Assembly (NCBI GenBank): GCA_009667805.1
Contig: CM019067.1
Location: forward strand, 161,777,049-161,841,048
Length of the DNA: 64,000 nt
Origin: Leptobrachium leishanense
Taxonomy: Eukaryota > Chordata > Amphibia > Anura > Megophryidae
Direction: 5' to 3'
Shown: piece after piece, positions 44,433 through 56,579 of the stretch
Layout of the letters: each line of letters opens with the position of its first letter
How positions within the stretch are numbered: the first letter of the stretch is position 1
Notes under the pieces: model-generated
What the model saw: only the letters and a program-made list of their open reading frames with translations
What the model was told of the DNA's origin: nothing
Database searches by the model: none
Translations under genes and position numbers: made by a program

Positions 44433-44610
44433 TGTGAGTGAAAAATTATACCAGCGCTATACCTTATCACTATTTGTACACCCTGCACTATTATATGCAT
44501 TTTGTGTTTTGCTTCCTTTTATATAACCCATGTGGACGATACATATCATGAGAACCACCTGAATACCAAGAAGCGATTATCGTCGCGCCACCAGATACAT
44601 ATATCTATAT
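44433..44610 (+). repeat. Inverted arm (right) of Penelope-like insertion
   Basis: 178 bp mirror of 43534-43710. The plus-strand copy continues about 100 bp further (to 44712), ending in 'cttattttctt' at the target duplication, so this side retains more of the element's 3' end. Confidence 0.9.
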
Positions 44611-44725
44611 CTGTTGTCACACTGGTTTGGGGGAAACCTCTATAGATCTGGTTTGGCATTGGGATATTGGTGGAGGTACAAATTTGGGCGCTGACCACCA
44701 TCTTATTTTCTTATGGTAGTAAAGG

Positions 44726-46283
44726 GTTTACTAACCATAGCCTAGCAGTTAACTTTACAGTTAAAGTGCAATCACTGTGATAAATAGATTAATATATCCT
44801 TGCTGTAGGAAACCCCAGCATAATTTTTATAATCTCATTGTAATGTCTGGGTAGTTCACAGGATATCGGGGGATTATTATTGAATCTAACTCCATTTACT
44901 ATTTAGACACCTTCCACCACAACTCATTTTTAGTAAATCTAGCTATTTGCGCTTTTTGAAAATTATAATTATTTTGCATGCAAATTAATATGACAGTGAT
45001 TTGTGCCAATACCATATATTTCAACTAATAAGCGCAAAAATCTATAATCTGCACATAATAAATTAATACGCACCTGCCCTTTGAATAATTTGTTAATCAT
45101 TCAAACATAGCAGAGGGTTGTTCAAAATAATGTAAACCATTTAACATGTCACATTTTTCTTTGAGTTAAAAGTGATAAAATAGTTTGATGTGTCATGTGT
45201 TAATAGATCCTATTCATAAATTATCAAGCATTAGGTTCTTAACATTTAAAAGCAAAGGTCGAAAATTCAGGAGGCACGTCAACCTAGTAAAAAAGTTTTT
45301 TTTTTAAAAAAAAGCATTAGCAATTAAAATGATGTTTAAGCAAAATTAATTTGTATTAAATTTTACATATTTAAAAATCATGACCATTTGACAGATGCAA
45401 AGCCAAAATATATGCAAATTGAATCATATTTTCCATCTGTAGTGTTCTATGCTATTTATTACTTCCTTTGTAACCGCATCTCTAAAAGCCCCCACTCCAC
45501 GAATAGAAATGTAACTGTCAAAATTAGAGTAAACAGAAAGGACAGTTTCTCATGCAAATCTCAGCAAGTTCATAGGAATCCTAGTGCTAAATTATTTCTG
45601 TGCAATCTGGTTCTGACATTTGCAACAGATGGAAGCTAAATCTCCCTCCATTTGCCTTCATTCAAGTGGGACATTTGGTATAAGAGTTTTTTGTTTTTTT
45701 TACTGTTAAACATGGTAAACATTCATTTATGTATGTGGGATTCATAATGTACCATGATAGAAATTATTTCAAAAATTATAGGTTAATTCAGCATCAATAA
45801 TTTAGACTGTAGAAGTGTCATGTTATGTTTTATTGGAGTGCGTGCTGAAAACTTGTCACACCAATTCTCTTTTATATAAAAAGACTTGGATGGTAATCAT
45901 TCATAACTGTTTGCTAAGAAACAACATTTTAAATGCTTTGTATGAACCTTTAGCACACCTGTTAATTCAATTTTACCACATTGGAGATGATTTACGTGTG
46001 AGGAGAGTTTTGCATTTCATTGAGTGACAAAAAACCTAATTAGACCTGACCCAAAAGAATAAAGTGTCAAACACCACAAATCTGTTAAGAATTATTTTTA
46101 CAAATCCAGCAGCTTGTTTTATGACCAAGAGGAACAATATAAAGTTATACTAAATCAATCCCTTTAAACAGTGTTTTCATTCTTTGAACGTTTACACATT
46201 TGCAGAGTTACACCGTGAACATAAAAACTGTATAAATAACGGATAAAAAGAATCAGTTTTATAACTTTTTTCCTTTCTCCAAC
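44726..46283. other. No gene or recognisable repeat
   Basis: 1.56 kb of AT-rich sequence. Open frames of 70-83 codons have no motif. Confidence 0.5.
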
Positions 46284-46286
46284 TTA

Positions 46287-46734
46287 GGCTGGGGTCAGAC
46301 GAGCGTGATTTCTACGGACTGTACGTCCGTGCAGTACGGACATCGTCAGTACGGATGACGCAGTAGTGGTCACACAGTCCGTTTTTTCACTGAAGTTATT
46401 TTTGACGGATGTAGGAGGGAAAAATAAATTACAATGAAAAAACATTCTGTCCGTCAAAAATGCTGGACGTATAAATGCAGTCCGTCTGACCTTGCTCCAT
46501 CACTCACACACAAAGCTATGCAGACGTTGTGGACGTGGCGCACTCCGCACGTCCATTCTAGCAGTATTACGTTCTTGCCTAACCTGCGTCCGTTTGCCGC
46601 GGCCGTTGTGCGTCCGCAGTTCAGTGCGGACGTACTTCATGTGTCAGGCTCCAATGGACTTTCTTTCATGCTATCACGGACGTACTTTTAGGCGCAATCA
46701 CGGACGTGAACACTACGCTCGTCTGACACCAGCC
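46287..46734. mobile_element. Harbinger-type MITE, 448 bp, copy 2 of a near-identical pair
   Basis: Same ends (GGCTGGGGTCAGACG...), length and orientation as 10830-11277, with about four differences. Flanks are TTA (46284-46286) and TAA (46735-46737), the TWA-type target. Surrounding sequence is unrelated to that at 10.8 kb, so this is an independent insertion and not a segmental duplication. Confidence 0.85.
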
Positions 46735-46869
46735 TAAGGACAAGGAACCATTGTTTCCATTTCTATGCTTTCCATTTTTTTTACAGTGTTTTCAATTTTT
46801 GGCTGCTACAAATATAAAATGAGACTTGTGGTTAAAGAAAAGATGCATAATATGATAGTAGATATTCAA

Positions 46870-47714
46870 GGGGTTATTCAGAGAGAGCCGATCTGGCCCC
46901 GAAATGTCACCGAACAGGGAATTTCCACCGTACGGCTGTTCAGAAACCAGGCAGTTCGCAAACAGCCAGCAAGTACGGTGCCTGTTCGAAGACAGTGAAA
47001 TCCCCCATAGAAAAGCAATGGTTAACCTATTCAGAGGACACCGAACAGCAATGAAAAGTTGCCCGAAGTGCCCTGCTGTTCGGTGGTTTAATTCGGCAGA
47101 TTTATTCAGGCAAATCCCCTAGGCTTCAATGTTAAAAATATTCAATATCTAATAAACCTTTTATTATTTTGATCTGCAGTAAAAAAAAGTCTCTTTACTT
47201 ATTGATTTTTTAGGCTCTTTTAGGCATTTTTTGACAGAAAAAGTTTCCCTTTTTTTTAAAAGCGTTTTTTCTTTTTTCTGTAACAGACCTTTTTATTATC
47301 ATTCATAGGACCTTATATGTAAATTCCAGGCATTTTCATTCAGCAGTTGTTTGGCAAACAGTGTTTCAATTTTGACACTTTCAAGCGTTTTGTGTTTTTT
47401 TTTACCCCGTTCGTCAGGTTGTCAGCTTTTTCCGGTGACTGATCTGTGATATGATCGTTGGCTCGTTGGCTTTTTCCAGCGTGTTCAGTGCAATTTTTTG
47501 TGGCCGTTACGGTGGGTTTTAGTGGGTTTTTAACAGGTGTTTGGTGGGATTGCTGCGGGTTTGAGGCGGGTTTTCCCTGCACTCCGGGGACCCTGCAGTG
47601 AATGCTGAATTCACCGCAGGGTGGGGAACTTTGATTCCCCGAAGTGCAGGGAAGTGTGGGGAACGGGAGAGCACCAAAATATCGGCGACATTTCGGTGCT
47701 CTTTGAATAACCCC
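46870..47714. mobile_element. Nonautonomous DNA transposon, GTTATTC family (845 bp)
   Basis: Ends GGGGTTATTCAGAGAG and CTCTTTGAATAACCCC. The interior is collinear with 9877-10714 ('tttgatctgcagt', 'tgtaacagacc', 'ttggcaaacagtgtttcaa'). Noncoding. Confidence 0.8.
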
Positions 47715-50435
47715 CTCAGATTATGGGAGCACATCTTTCTGCTGGGGAAGTTACTAAGTGATGATTTAAAGGCTACATTAAAATATTAAATTCAGAACTT
47801 AGACTTAATTTCCAAACAAATTTATCAACTATCAGCGGACCAAAACCCACCACTCTCCTTTCCTTGACCACTTCTGTTCCTCCTCTGACATTCCCAGCGA
47901 ATACACCTTAGTTTAACAACCATAAGATTTCTCTCAATTGTTTCCTAATTTGGTCACAATCAATTCCCAAACCAAAGGACAGTGAGTACCCATGATCTTA
48001 TATGCTTCCACTTTCTCTTCAACTTCACTTTCATGATCTTCTTGAACTTGAAAATTTTAAACAAAACAATCTCATCATAGTATGAACCTCTGGTTACTTG
48101 ATGTGCAACACTTCTCAACTGATCACCTCCTGCAGTCACTCTTTTTTTTATCTCTCTTTTGTACCACTGATATTAGTCCTTTAAAAACTCTGTTCTTTCT
48201 ATCACCTTCAATAAGTATACACAAAACATGTGCATAGTTAAAAGAAAAATGGTTTGTAATTTAGTTTTTGTCCATTTGCCGTGCTTTGATGGACCATTGA
48301 TTTAGCTCATCCAAAATTTGAACTTAACCCCATCATTGCTAAGCCATTTCACCTCTGTGTGGGCAGCTCATTTTTAACGTTTTGTTCTCATCATGTTTAA
48401 GTGCAATTTGAAGTCATGTTTTATTGTATGACCCAAAAAAATTATAGTGTGGGCCCACACTCTTGACAAAGCTGTCTTGAATGATGAAATGCGTTGAGTT
48501 TTGATGCCGCCTTGTTTTTAACTGTTCACCTCCTCTTTTTTGTACTCCAGGTTGGTCATGGTAGATGGTTTATAGTGGTATTCAGAGACTGATTCTCCAG
48601 TTGGAAGTTATTCCTTATGTCTTTCCCTGTCTAACCTGCCCTTATGCAATTACTCCTTTCAATATATGATAGTTTGGTATTGTAGGCGGCATGAACCGCC
48701 AAGGTTAGTTATAGGAATTGTATCATTACTTTCTCTTGACTATATTGACTATATTGACTCTATTGACTACTCTATCTACATCTCTTTATGGTTAAAATTC
48801 CCTGTTGTCCTCTTCACTTTTTACAGATCTATTTTTTTCTTTAGGGAATATATAGGCAGCCATTTACTATACCGTGGTACTACTGTAGACTGCTTTGGCA
48901 GCTCTCTTTCAACTAGGCTGTGGATATTAATAGGCATTTTATTGAAGTATGCAACTTTCGTCCAGCCTCTTTGGTAGGCAGTTGTAGTGCTGAAATAACC
49001 TTACTTCTATTTTCCTTTCCTGACTCAATCTATACCATTGTTATTTTGGAGTGTAGGCTTTTCTATGTAGCAACTATTTGGTTACTGATGATTTTTCTTT
49101 GAGCAATATTTTTCTTCCTCACGTTGAGTCTCTATTCCTTTGTATGTTATTAAATATACTTATCAGTCTTTGTCTCCAATGCACTGCCTTTTAATAGGGA
49201 GCTTCCTTGATCCAATTTAATTCAGGTTCTCATAGGTACGTATCATTTTCTTTTTTGTGCATCTCTTTTATGCATTTATTTCCTTTTTCTTTGTGACTTG
49301 TACACATTGAATACATTTTATTTTTGTTCCCTCTGATTTAGTATTACCCCTCCATTTTGCAGTACATAATATTCCTTACATATCATCTGCTCTACTCTCT
49401 TCTCCCTTTTGAGGGCTTTTGTCTATGTCAGTTTGAGCTTGAAATCCTTCTCTCTGGTAAATGAACACACATAAGGATGCCAATTTAAAACTCAAAAAGA
49501 AAACCCCAGAACATAGCTTGAAACCCCATCCACAAGCAGTACTTAAAATAGGAAACAAAAATGCACAGGGTAGAGATAAAAGGTTTTTCAACACTGGTCT
49601 GGAGATTTCCGCTTGAGATACCTGGATCGGCCAGTCAGGAGGACATAAAATGCAATTTTCAGTTTAAAAGTAGCTTGATGCTTTTTGTTTGACTAAGTTT
49701 CTGTTTGATAAGCATATCTCAAAGTAATGGCCTATTCAAAAAATATAAAAATAGGACAGATCCAAAACTTTTGTAAATATATGTATTTTCACATTTCTAA
49801 AGGTGTTCTTTCAGATAAAGAAGTGTTAGGAAAAGTATTGCACTTCAGCACATCCGTTATTGCTTGATATATTTAATATTGTACCGACATCTTTCTCAAA
49901 GACCTTGGCACGATCTTTGGAAAGGATTCTTCTTTATTATTAAAAGAAAAAAATCATCTTTATTACAAGTCAGGCTGGGATCTTTGACGATCCGGACAAA
50001 TTATTTTATACAAACTTATCTCAAATTATACCTAGTGTAGTTCTCACCTGGAGATACATGCAGGAGTAAAATGTTGACAGAATCATTTATCTGCTCTCAA
50101 TCAAACAAAAGCAAGAGAGTAATTATGTTATGTTATGATATACGCCATCTAAATCAATGCTGCTTGTGAGATCTCCTGATATTGTGTAATACATTAGAGC
50201 CTCCAGGAAAAATAAATAAGAAAATAAACGTAATCATCTCCATTGCTGGCTCTGTAATATAGCTTGACTCTCTTAATGTGTGTCATTCACTTTAGTTGCA
50301 CCTATGTGTTATCACACAAATTCACTGAGAGTTGAGATTTCTTAAGAATATATTTTTTTTCATCATTTATCATTCAAGGGTGTTGCAGGAAACTGGAGCA
50401 AGCCGTGTGGCCACGGAGAGACTGGGACCTCCAGT
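47715..50435. other. No gene; one TTAA-family end fragment
   Basis: 48324-48450 reads TTAACCCCATCATTGCTAAG through 'tctcatcatgtttaagtg', the AT-rich terminus of a family A element, truncated. The remainder of this 2.7 kb has many small open frames but no recognisable domain or repeat. Confidence 0.45.
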
Positions 50436-50481
50436 CAGGGCCGGCACAAGATATTGTGTTGCCTGAAGCAAAGGATGAAAT

Positions 50482-51149
50482 TAGGGATTTGCATGGCTGA
50501 AAAATTTGTTTCATTTAGTTTCGTTGAGTTGAGTTTTTAAATAATTTCGTTTTCAGAATTTTGTAACTAATTTTGTTACGTATTTCGTTTTGTTTCGAAT
50601 CGATTTGAAATTTCGAATCGATTCGAATTTCATATATCAATTCGATAGTTACTATCAATTTGAATTTCAGATCACTCAATAAAACCCCAATTAATCAAAT
50701 TTTGCTGGTAAAAGAAAAGCTAGGGTTAAATTTTAATCTGTGTCACAGATTTAGTATTTGAGTCAAATTAAACAGTGAAACAAAATTTATTTGTTTCATA
50801 AAGTCCTTTGCTGACTATTATTTGTATTTTAAGTTAAGATCAATTTGATTCTTGATATCAATTTGATAGTTCATTTCAAATTCAATAGTTGATATCAATT
50901 TGATAGTTCATTTCAAATTCAATAGTAGATATCAATTTGATAGTTCATTTCAAATTCAATAGTTGATATCAATTATCCAAATTTTTCATTTTATGATGAT
51001 GACACAGTGTAAAACTAAATAAATTCGTTATATGCCGTTTCATTTCGAATTCGTGTCGTATCGATTCGTTATTCAGAAGTATTTCCAAACTACGAAGTAT
51101 CAAATTTCGTTCCAAATTCTGAATTTTTTTAAACTAATGCACATCTCTA
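50482..51149. mobile_element. hAT MITE (668 bp) nested in the larger hAT
   Basis: Ends TAGGGATTTGCAT and inverted TAGAGATGTGCAT. Perfect 8-bp duplication GATGAAAT at 50474-50481 and 51150-51157. The interior is rich in 'tttcgaatcgattcgaa' and contains a 37-bp tandem repeat at 50850-50975 ('atatcaatttgatagttcat'). Noncoding. Confidence 0.95.
50850..50975. repeat. 37-bp tandem repeat, about 3.4 units
   Basis: Unit 'gatatcaatttgatagttca' + 'tttcaaattcaatagtt', nearly identical copies inside the hAT MITE. Confidence 0.85.
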
Positions 51150-51336
51150 GATGAAATGCTGCCCCACCTCCCTCCCATTCACACAGCACTTTCTATTCAA
51201 ATTTTGTTTTATTTGCTATTTACATGCATTAAAAACCAAATCCAAGCGTATATCTAAAGAAATTTGAAATGTGCTTATCCATTGTCTGTAACCTCTTGTG
51301 CAACATGAAGGTTATGGGTCATGTGATCTGGTGGGT

Positions 51337-51523
51337 CATGTGACGGGCTGCTCTACTGCAGAATGAGATCCGGCCTGCCCACACGCATCTTAATCTGTTT
51401 CTCACCGCTCTCCCACTCCTGGCCGCATGTGTGGGCACGGTCGGCGGTCATTGCGCCGGTCTCAGAGATGCCGGCGCTGAAAAAAAAATTTAGTGCAACA
51501 GCTTGGCGGCAAAAATATGCTGC
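51337..51523. repeat. 187-bp direct repeat (left): duplicated hAT target
   Basis: From 'catgtgacgggctgctctac' to 'aaaaatatgctgc'. The second copy is 59175-59363 (189 bp) with about five differences. Left of this copy and right of the other copy lie the two halves of the parental hAT, so the repeat is target DNA duplicated during insertion of the PLE block. Confidence 0.85.
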
Positions 51524-51673
51524 AAAAAAATCCATATAGGAACACAAAAATTATGTATGGGGTTGGGTATCCACAATACCCAAAAGAAAGTTCTTTAAGA
51601 AAATTTCTGAAAATATACTCAGCTGCTGCTGGAGAGGCAATTCACTCTTGTACATCCAACCAAGAGGGTAATG
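51521..51673 (-). repeat. PLE1 pseudo-LTR segment (3' copy)
   Basis: 153 bp ('tgcaaaaaaatcc' to 'agagggtaatg' on the plus strand). Differs from 55619-55771 at about two positions, so the element is young. The 3' pseudo-LTR continues upstream to include the hammerhead. Confidence 0.9.
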
Positions 51674-51767
51674 AATCTTAAGCAGGTATGGAAAAAAGAT
51701 ACCTCCAGCGCTGCAAGGAATGGTGCACTTGTGCTACCACATTTATTTTAAATAAGCAAAAGGAAAA

Positions 51768-51815
51768 CACAAAACAAACGTTTCGGGGACACAGCCCCTT
51801 CCTCAGTGTATAGTG
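51768..51815 (-). ncRNA. Hammerhead-ribozyme motif of PLE1
   Basis: Minus strand: stem I strand CACTATACA (51815-51807), CTGAGGA (51806-51800), stem II GGGGC...TCCCC (51799-51785), GAAA (51784-51781), then CGTT with palindromic ACGT. The cleavage position follows T, and TGTTTTGTG closes stem I with seven of nine pairs. The core nucleotides are intact. Hammerheads in PLE pseudo-LTRs are established (De la Pena group). They are thought to act as dimers because stem III is so short. Confidence 0.65.
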
Positions 51816-52004
51816 CCTTACCAAACAAATAGAAGAAAACCCTTATATACATATTATAGCAAGGGTAGAGCGAATCAGGAAATTAGAGACACACATGGAA
51901 AGATAATTGATCAAGAACCTGTTAACTCATGAATTCAAGGAGATGCAAGGTTATTCCCCAAATGATCCCAGCATATAGGTGCATATAAAGCCAATAGGTG
52001 TACC

Positions 52005-52075
52005 AAGATGGCGGACACAGCACAGAGCATACGCCAATGCACGGAATCCTGGGAAACCGCGAGTGCGCATGCGCA
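52005..52075. promoter_or_regulatory. YY1-like and perfect NRF1-like motifs in PLE1 pseudo-LTR
   Basis: AAGATGGCGG (52005-52014, plus strand) matches the YY1 core. TGCGCATGCGCA (52064-52075) is a perfect palindromic NRF1 consensus. Both lie 190-310 bp upstream of the hammerhead in element orientation, where an internal promoter would be expected. Binding is inferred from motif only. Confidence 0.5.
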
Positions 52076-52488
52076 CAGGGCAAAACAAAACTTAGTGGAC
52101 ATGATACAACAAAACCACATAACTATAATTTCCCACAGATGGGGAAAACAAGAATAAATTAATGCATTCATTCAGCGGTTATACATAACCATGATGGCCC
52201 GAAAAACTGCCTCAAGGAGCAGTGCCTGAAAAAGATAACCCATACAAATAAACCTACAGTGAATACATAATGACAAATCATAAATACTAAAAAAATATAG
52301 CATAAAATAAAACATGACAGTCTTGGTAATAAAACCAAAAAATAAATCATATAGTAACCACTCACAGCGAAGATTTATCCATATAGCATATAAATACTAA
52401 ACGTATAAATTATAAGTACATAGACTGAGAGATGATATGGATCAAACCAAAAGCTCACCTAGAACTGCAGATGCCTTAGTGGATGTAT

Positions 52489-55400
52489 TCAAAGAAACCA
52501 GTGCCACTCAAGCTTCTCATTAAGACCATGAGGGGCAACTGTATCCAACGAATACATCCACTTCACTTCTCGTTGTAGCAACAATCTGTCTCTATTCCCA
52601 CCTCTCTTGAGTGGGGGTATTCTATCTAATATTTGATAGCAAAGTTGGGATACATTATGCCGCATTTCTCTGAAATGCCTGGCAACTGGGACATCAGATG
52701 TAGGATTGCGAATAGACGTCTTGTGTTCAGAAATCCGGTCCTTAAAAGGTCTAGTCATTTTGCCAACATAGCTTAAACCACACAGACATTTTAACAAGTA
52801 GACCACAAAATCGGACTGGCAAGTAAAGAAACCTCGTAATTTGATACTGGAACCAGTTCGTGGATGTGTACAGATGTCACCTTTAATAATGCCATTACAG
52901 TGATTACATTGAAGGCAAGGGAAAGTACCATGCACAGGGGTAGAGAGAAAAGTCTGTCTCGCAGCTGGAGTAACATCACCTCTGACCACATGATCGCGGA
53001 TATTTCTATTTCTCCGCATGGCAAACATTGGAAAATTGACAAATAAATGTCCCACATCTCTATCACATTGTAAAATACGCCAATTAGATCGAATAATTCT
53101 CTTAATATCACTCGTTAGAGGAGAGTATGTGCTCACCAAGGGAATTCTCCGAGACTTTTTCTTAGGGACATCCCGAAGGAGTTCCTCCATAGTAACCATA
53201 GAGGCTTTCAAATGAGATTGACTCAAAATGCGTCTAATATATCCCTTATCTCGAAATTTGGATTTAAGTGTCTCAAGACTGGAATCAAGTTTAGTGTCAT
53301 CACTAATAATACGTTTCGCCTGCAGAATCTGACTGTAGGGTATAGCAGACTACTGCCCTACAGGATGATAACTTGAAAAATTAAGCAGACTATTTGCATC
53401 TGTCAGTTTCGTATATAGATCAGTGGCAATCTTATCATGATGCTTATAAGCAACAACATCCAAGAAATGTACTGCATGTGTATCAAATTCCATTGAGAAT
53501 GTAATATTTGGATTTCTTGAATTAAGAAAATTATGAAAATTAGCCAATTCATATTCAGTACCCTGCCAGATCAAGAAACAGTCATCTATATACCGAAACC
53601 AGCAAAAAATATTGGCCAAAAAATCGTTGTTTGACCAGATATAATTGTCCTCAAATGCTGACATGTATAAATTGGCGTATGCTGGCGCCATAGTGGCACC
53701 CATGGCGTACCCCTAATCTGGTCGTAAAAAATAGAACCATATCTAAAAAAATTGTTTTTAAGGACTATCTCAAGAAGTGCCAAGATGAAATCAACCAGTT
53801 TAGGTGGAGAGACTGCTATAGAGAGGTATTGCTTAATGGCCACAATACCCTCATTATGCGGAATAGAGGTATAAAGACTATTGATGTCAAGAGTAGCTAA
53901 AATGACATCTGCAGGGAGAGATAAATCACGTAATTTAAGGAGAAAATCCTTTGTGTTCCTAATGAAGGACCTGGCTTGAGGGACCAATGGTTGTAAAAAC
54001 TTGTCAACAAAGATGGCCAGAGGTTGAAAAATGGAGTCGGTACCTGCTACAATAGGTCGACCGGGAGGTGGAAAAATACCCTTATGCACTTTAGGCAAGG
54101 TATAAAACACCGGTATAGTCGGTGTTTTATTGCATAGAAATTTCGCAATTTTTTCTGAAATAATTCTTTCATCAAGTGCGGTACTAACAACTCCATTGAT
54201 TATCCTTAATATTTGATTAGTGGGATTAGATTTCAATATTCTATAATTGGCCCTGTCCAATACCTGTCTCAATACTTCCGCATGATAATCCTCAGTGTTT
54301 TGAATCATGATCAAGCCCCCCTTATCGGCTGGCTTGATCGTAATTTTCTTATTATTACTCAATTCTTTCAAGGCCATCCTCTCCCTGACAGTCAAATTAT
54401 TTCTAATTCTTTTTTGGTCATAGTTAAGATTTTCTATATCCTGTTTCACAACATTCATGAATGTCAGGGATGAGGAATTGGGCACTATAGGAAAAAAAGT
54501 ACTCTTAGGTCTACAAACCTCCAAAGGAAATCTAGCGGTTTCAGGCACTAAGACATCTGCAGGTGGATCATCGCTTTTTGGAAGAACCTCTAGTGGCCGG
54601 CGTTGAGGTTCTGAAAAGAAAATTTTTAGGTTAATAGCTCGAAAAAACCTCTGCACATTAACTTGTATGGAAAACTTATCTGGTTGTTCAGTCAATGAAA
54701 AATTCAGTCCTTTACTCAAGACCGACATTTGGTCAGATGTCAGTATTGTATCTGACAAGTTCAATACCCCTTCACTTGTCCCTTGTCTCTGTCCTTGTCC
54801 TTCGGCTTTGCCCCAGGATCCTTGGATTTGCTGCGGGTGTTGAGAATTTTTTCTGCGGGCACCAGACCCCCGCCTTCCTCTTTGCCTTGATCGTGGTCTA
54901 AAAAAGGACCAGTCGATGTAGATGGTACAGACGTAGATGAATCGCTCTCCACTGCTGATGACAGTGTATCTCTGTCTGTTTTATTAGATTTTCTCACCCT
55001 GTTTGGCTTTTTATTGTTATTCTTCCACGAATATACCCGATTAAATTGGTAGTCCAAAGTGTCTCTTCTAAACTTCCGTATTTTCACTGTTTGTATTTCC
55101 ATTCTAAACTTGTCAGTCTTAACGTCGATCTCCTGTATTACGTGATTGAAATTGTCACCAGTTATGGTCGTTGAAATATTCGCTTTAACATCAGAAATAT
55201 CCTTAGATATAGCTTGTAGTTCCTCCCCAACACTCTCAATTGTGAGGGCAATAAGGTCCAAGGAGCATTTATTCAATATCTGGTACCAGCGTTTAATATG
55301 TTTTTCATTTGATTTACACAAAGTCGGTATAAGTGAAGATCTTAAGCCCCTTGGAATCCTCCTTGCTCTTAGATATTCAACAAGTGTAGATTGATGCAGT

Positions 55401-55645
55401 TGGTAATTAATTTCTTTTTTGGTAAGTGATTCCAGTCTTTTAGCCAAAGAGGTGGCATCCATGCTATACAGAAAATCAGCTCCTGTGGCAACAGCAGTAT
55501 CCACTAAGGAATCTAGATGTTGTGAAGTATAGGTAAAAGTATCCGCCCAATTTGTAGTTAATCCAGCAATATCTGCAAACGACATAATAGCAAACAAACC
55601 CCAAAAAAAGAATATAGATGCAAAAAAATCCGTATAGGAACACAA
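52489..55645 (-). pseudogene. PLE1 polyprotein: reverse transcriptase + GIY-YIG endonuclease, inactivated
   Basis: N-terminal part 55645-54761 (294 codons, Lys/Ser/Asp-rich before its end), then a frame change. The RT follows (54764-53350) with IKPADKGG, FYTLPKVHKG, RPIVAG, LATLDINSLYTSIPH (catalytic Asp, motif A), a one-base loss near 53700, MGATMAPAYANLYM (motif B), RYIDDCFLIW (motif C) and HFLDV. A single TAG near 53350 interrupts the same frame. Then a Cys/His linker (CNHCNG...CTHPRTG) and the nuclease VVYLLKCLCGLSYVG...KDRISEH. All domains are recognisable, so only three lesions separate it from an intact frame. Confidence 0.9.
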
Positions 55646-55771
55646 AAATTATGTATGGGGTTGGGTATCCACAATACCCAAAAGAAAGTTCTTTAAGAAA
55701 ATTTATGAAAATATACTCAGCTGCTGCTGGAGAGGCAATTCACTCTTGTACATCCAACCAAGAGGGTAATG
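55619..55771 (-). repeat. PLE1 pseudo-LTR segment (5' copy)
   Basis: Second copy of the 153-bp direct repeat. It contains the start of the N-terminal open frame (MCSYTDFFA). It ends precisely where the oppositely oriented PLE2 begins (55772). Confidence 0.9.
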
Positions 55772-56579
55772 GATGACGTAATTTTCGGGGAACAGGTTGA
55801 GATCTTAAAACAAGAGTTCATTGATAAAGGCTATGATAAGGTTGAATTAGAAGGATTGATAAGAGATTTGAAAGCGGTAGATCGAAATAGCCTTATACAA
55901 TATAAAACTGGGAAAGAGGCGATAAAAGGAGTTCCCTTTCTATGTGATTTTAATGAAAATAGTGTTTTAATTAAAAAAAAATTAACAAATACTGCCATTT
56001 TTAAAAAAAAGACAAAGATCTACATCAAATTATAGGAGATAAACCTAGGATCATTTTTCGGGGAGCTAAAACTATAAAAATGAGATTGGTCAAGAGAAAA
56101 TTTGTTAATAAGAAGGAAACCAATCATTTTCATGTAAAAGAAGGCTATTACTTTTGTGGCTAATGTTTGGCCTGTAGATCCACAGGGAACAAGAAACGAC
56201 ATACTGAGAATTTTGTCAACAAGAAGACAGGGAAGACTATTAAAATAAATAAGATTTTGACTTGCTACTCAAAAAATGTACTGTATCTTCTGGAATGTCC
56301 TTGTGGACGTCAATATGTAGGTCGTACCAGCAGGTCCTAAAGGTAAGAATTTCTGAGCATGCTAGAAATATTAACAAATTATATGAGAAACACTCCGTAT
56401 CCCAGCACTTTAAATTAGCCCATAATGGGTGCCCAAGAGGCCTCAAATTTTCCGCTGTAAAAAAAGTGAGATGCACTAACAAAGGTGTGAGTGAAACTAC
56501 GGCACTTGGGAGAGAAGAGATGAGACTTATTTTTGATTTAGGGACTCTGGCGCCGGGGGGCCTAAATAGTGATTTTTAA
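55772..56579 (+). pseudogene. PLE2 C-terminal region with GIY-YIG endonuclease, broken
   Basis: The first frame reads FIDKGYDKVELEGLIRDL and continues to about 56035. A second frame reads KPRIIFRGAKTIKMRLVK, a Cys-rich stretch with a stop (C*CLACRSTGNKKR) and NVLYLLECPCGRQYVGRTSR. After a frame change near 56335, RISEHARNINKLYEKHSVSQ runs to LAPGGLNSDF and a stop at 56579. The order (RT tail, Cys motif, GIY-YIG with YVG and R..EH) is that of PLE endonucleases. At least two frameshifts and two stops. The RT catalytic core is missing. Confidence 0.85.

Larger units (their letters stand above)
43534..44712. mobile_element. Penelope-like insertion with inverted arms, 13-bp target duplication
   Basis: Flanked by a perfect 13-bp repeat ATGGTAGTAAAGG (43521-43533 and 44713-44725). 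Arms 43534-43710 and 44433-44610 are inverted copies with only a few differences. The middle 722 bp carries, on the minus strand, a hammerhead-like motif (44158-44118) and a CpG-rich NRF1/YY1-like stretch. The structure reads as a minus-strand PLE 3' region joined head to head to a short plus-strand copy of its 3' end. No protein-coding part is present. Confidence 0.75.
51521..55771 (-). mobile_element. Penelope-like retroelement 1 (GIY-YIG type, nearly full length)
   Basis: Minus-strand element of 4.25 kb. A 153-bp direct repeat (55619-55771 and 51521-51673) bounds it, like the pseudo-LTRs of PLEs. In order come the N-terminal open frame, reverse transcriptase, zinc-finger linker, GIY-YIG nuclease, a 3' region with NRF1/YY1-like motifs, a hammerhead motif and the terminal repeat. 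The 5' copy of the pseudo-LTR is truncated to 153 bp. Such elements reverse-transcribe at endonuclease-made nicks. This copy is inactive. Confidence 0.9.

Noticed and set aside
48666..48977. 103-codon hydrophobic open frame
   Set aside because: Composition is driven by AT-rich sequence with a short 'attgactatattgac' repeat. There are no homologous motif, neighbours or splice context.
50436..51528. The 187-bp repeat as a second dispersed repeat family that PLE1 happened to enter
   Set aside because: The flanks of the two copies complete a single hAT element with matching 8-bp target duplications, so duplication at insertion explains the data with fewer steps.
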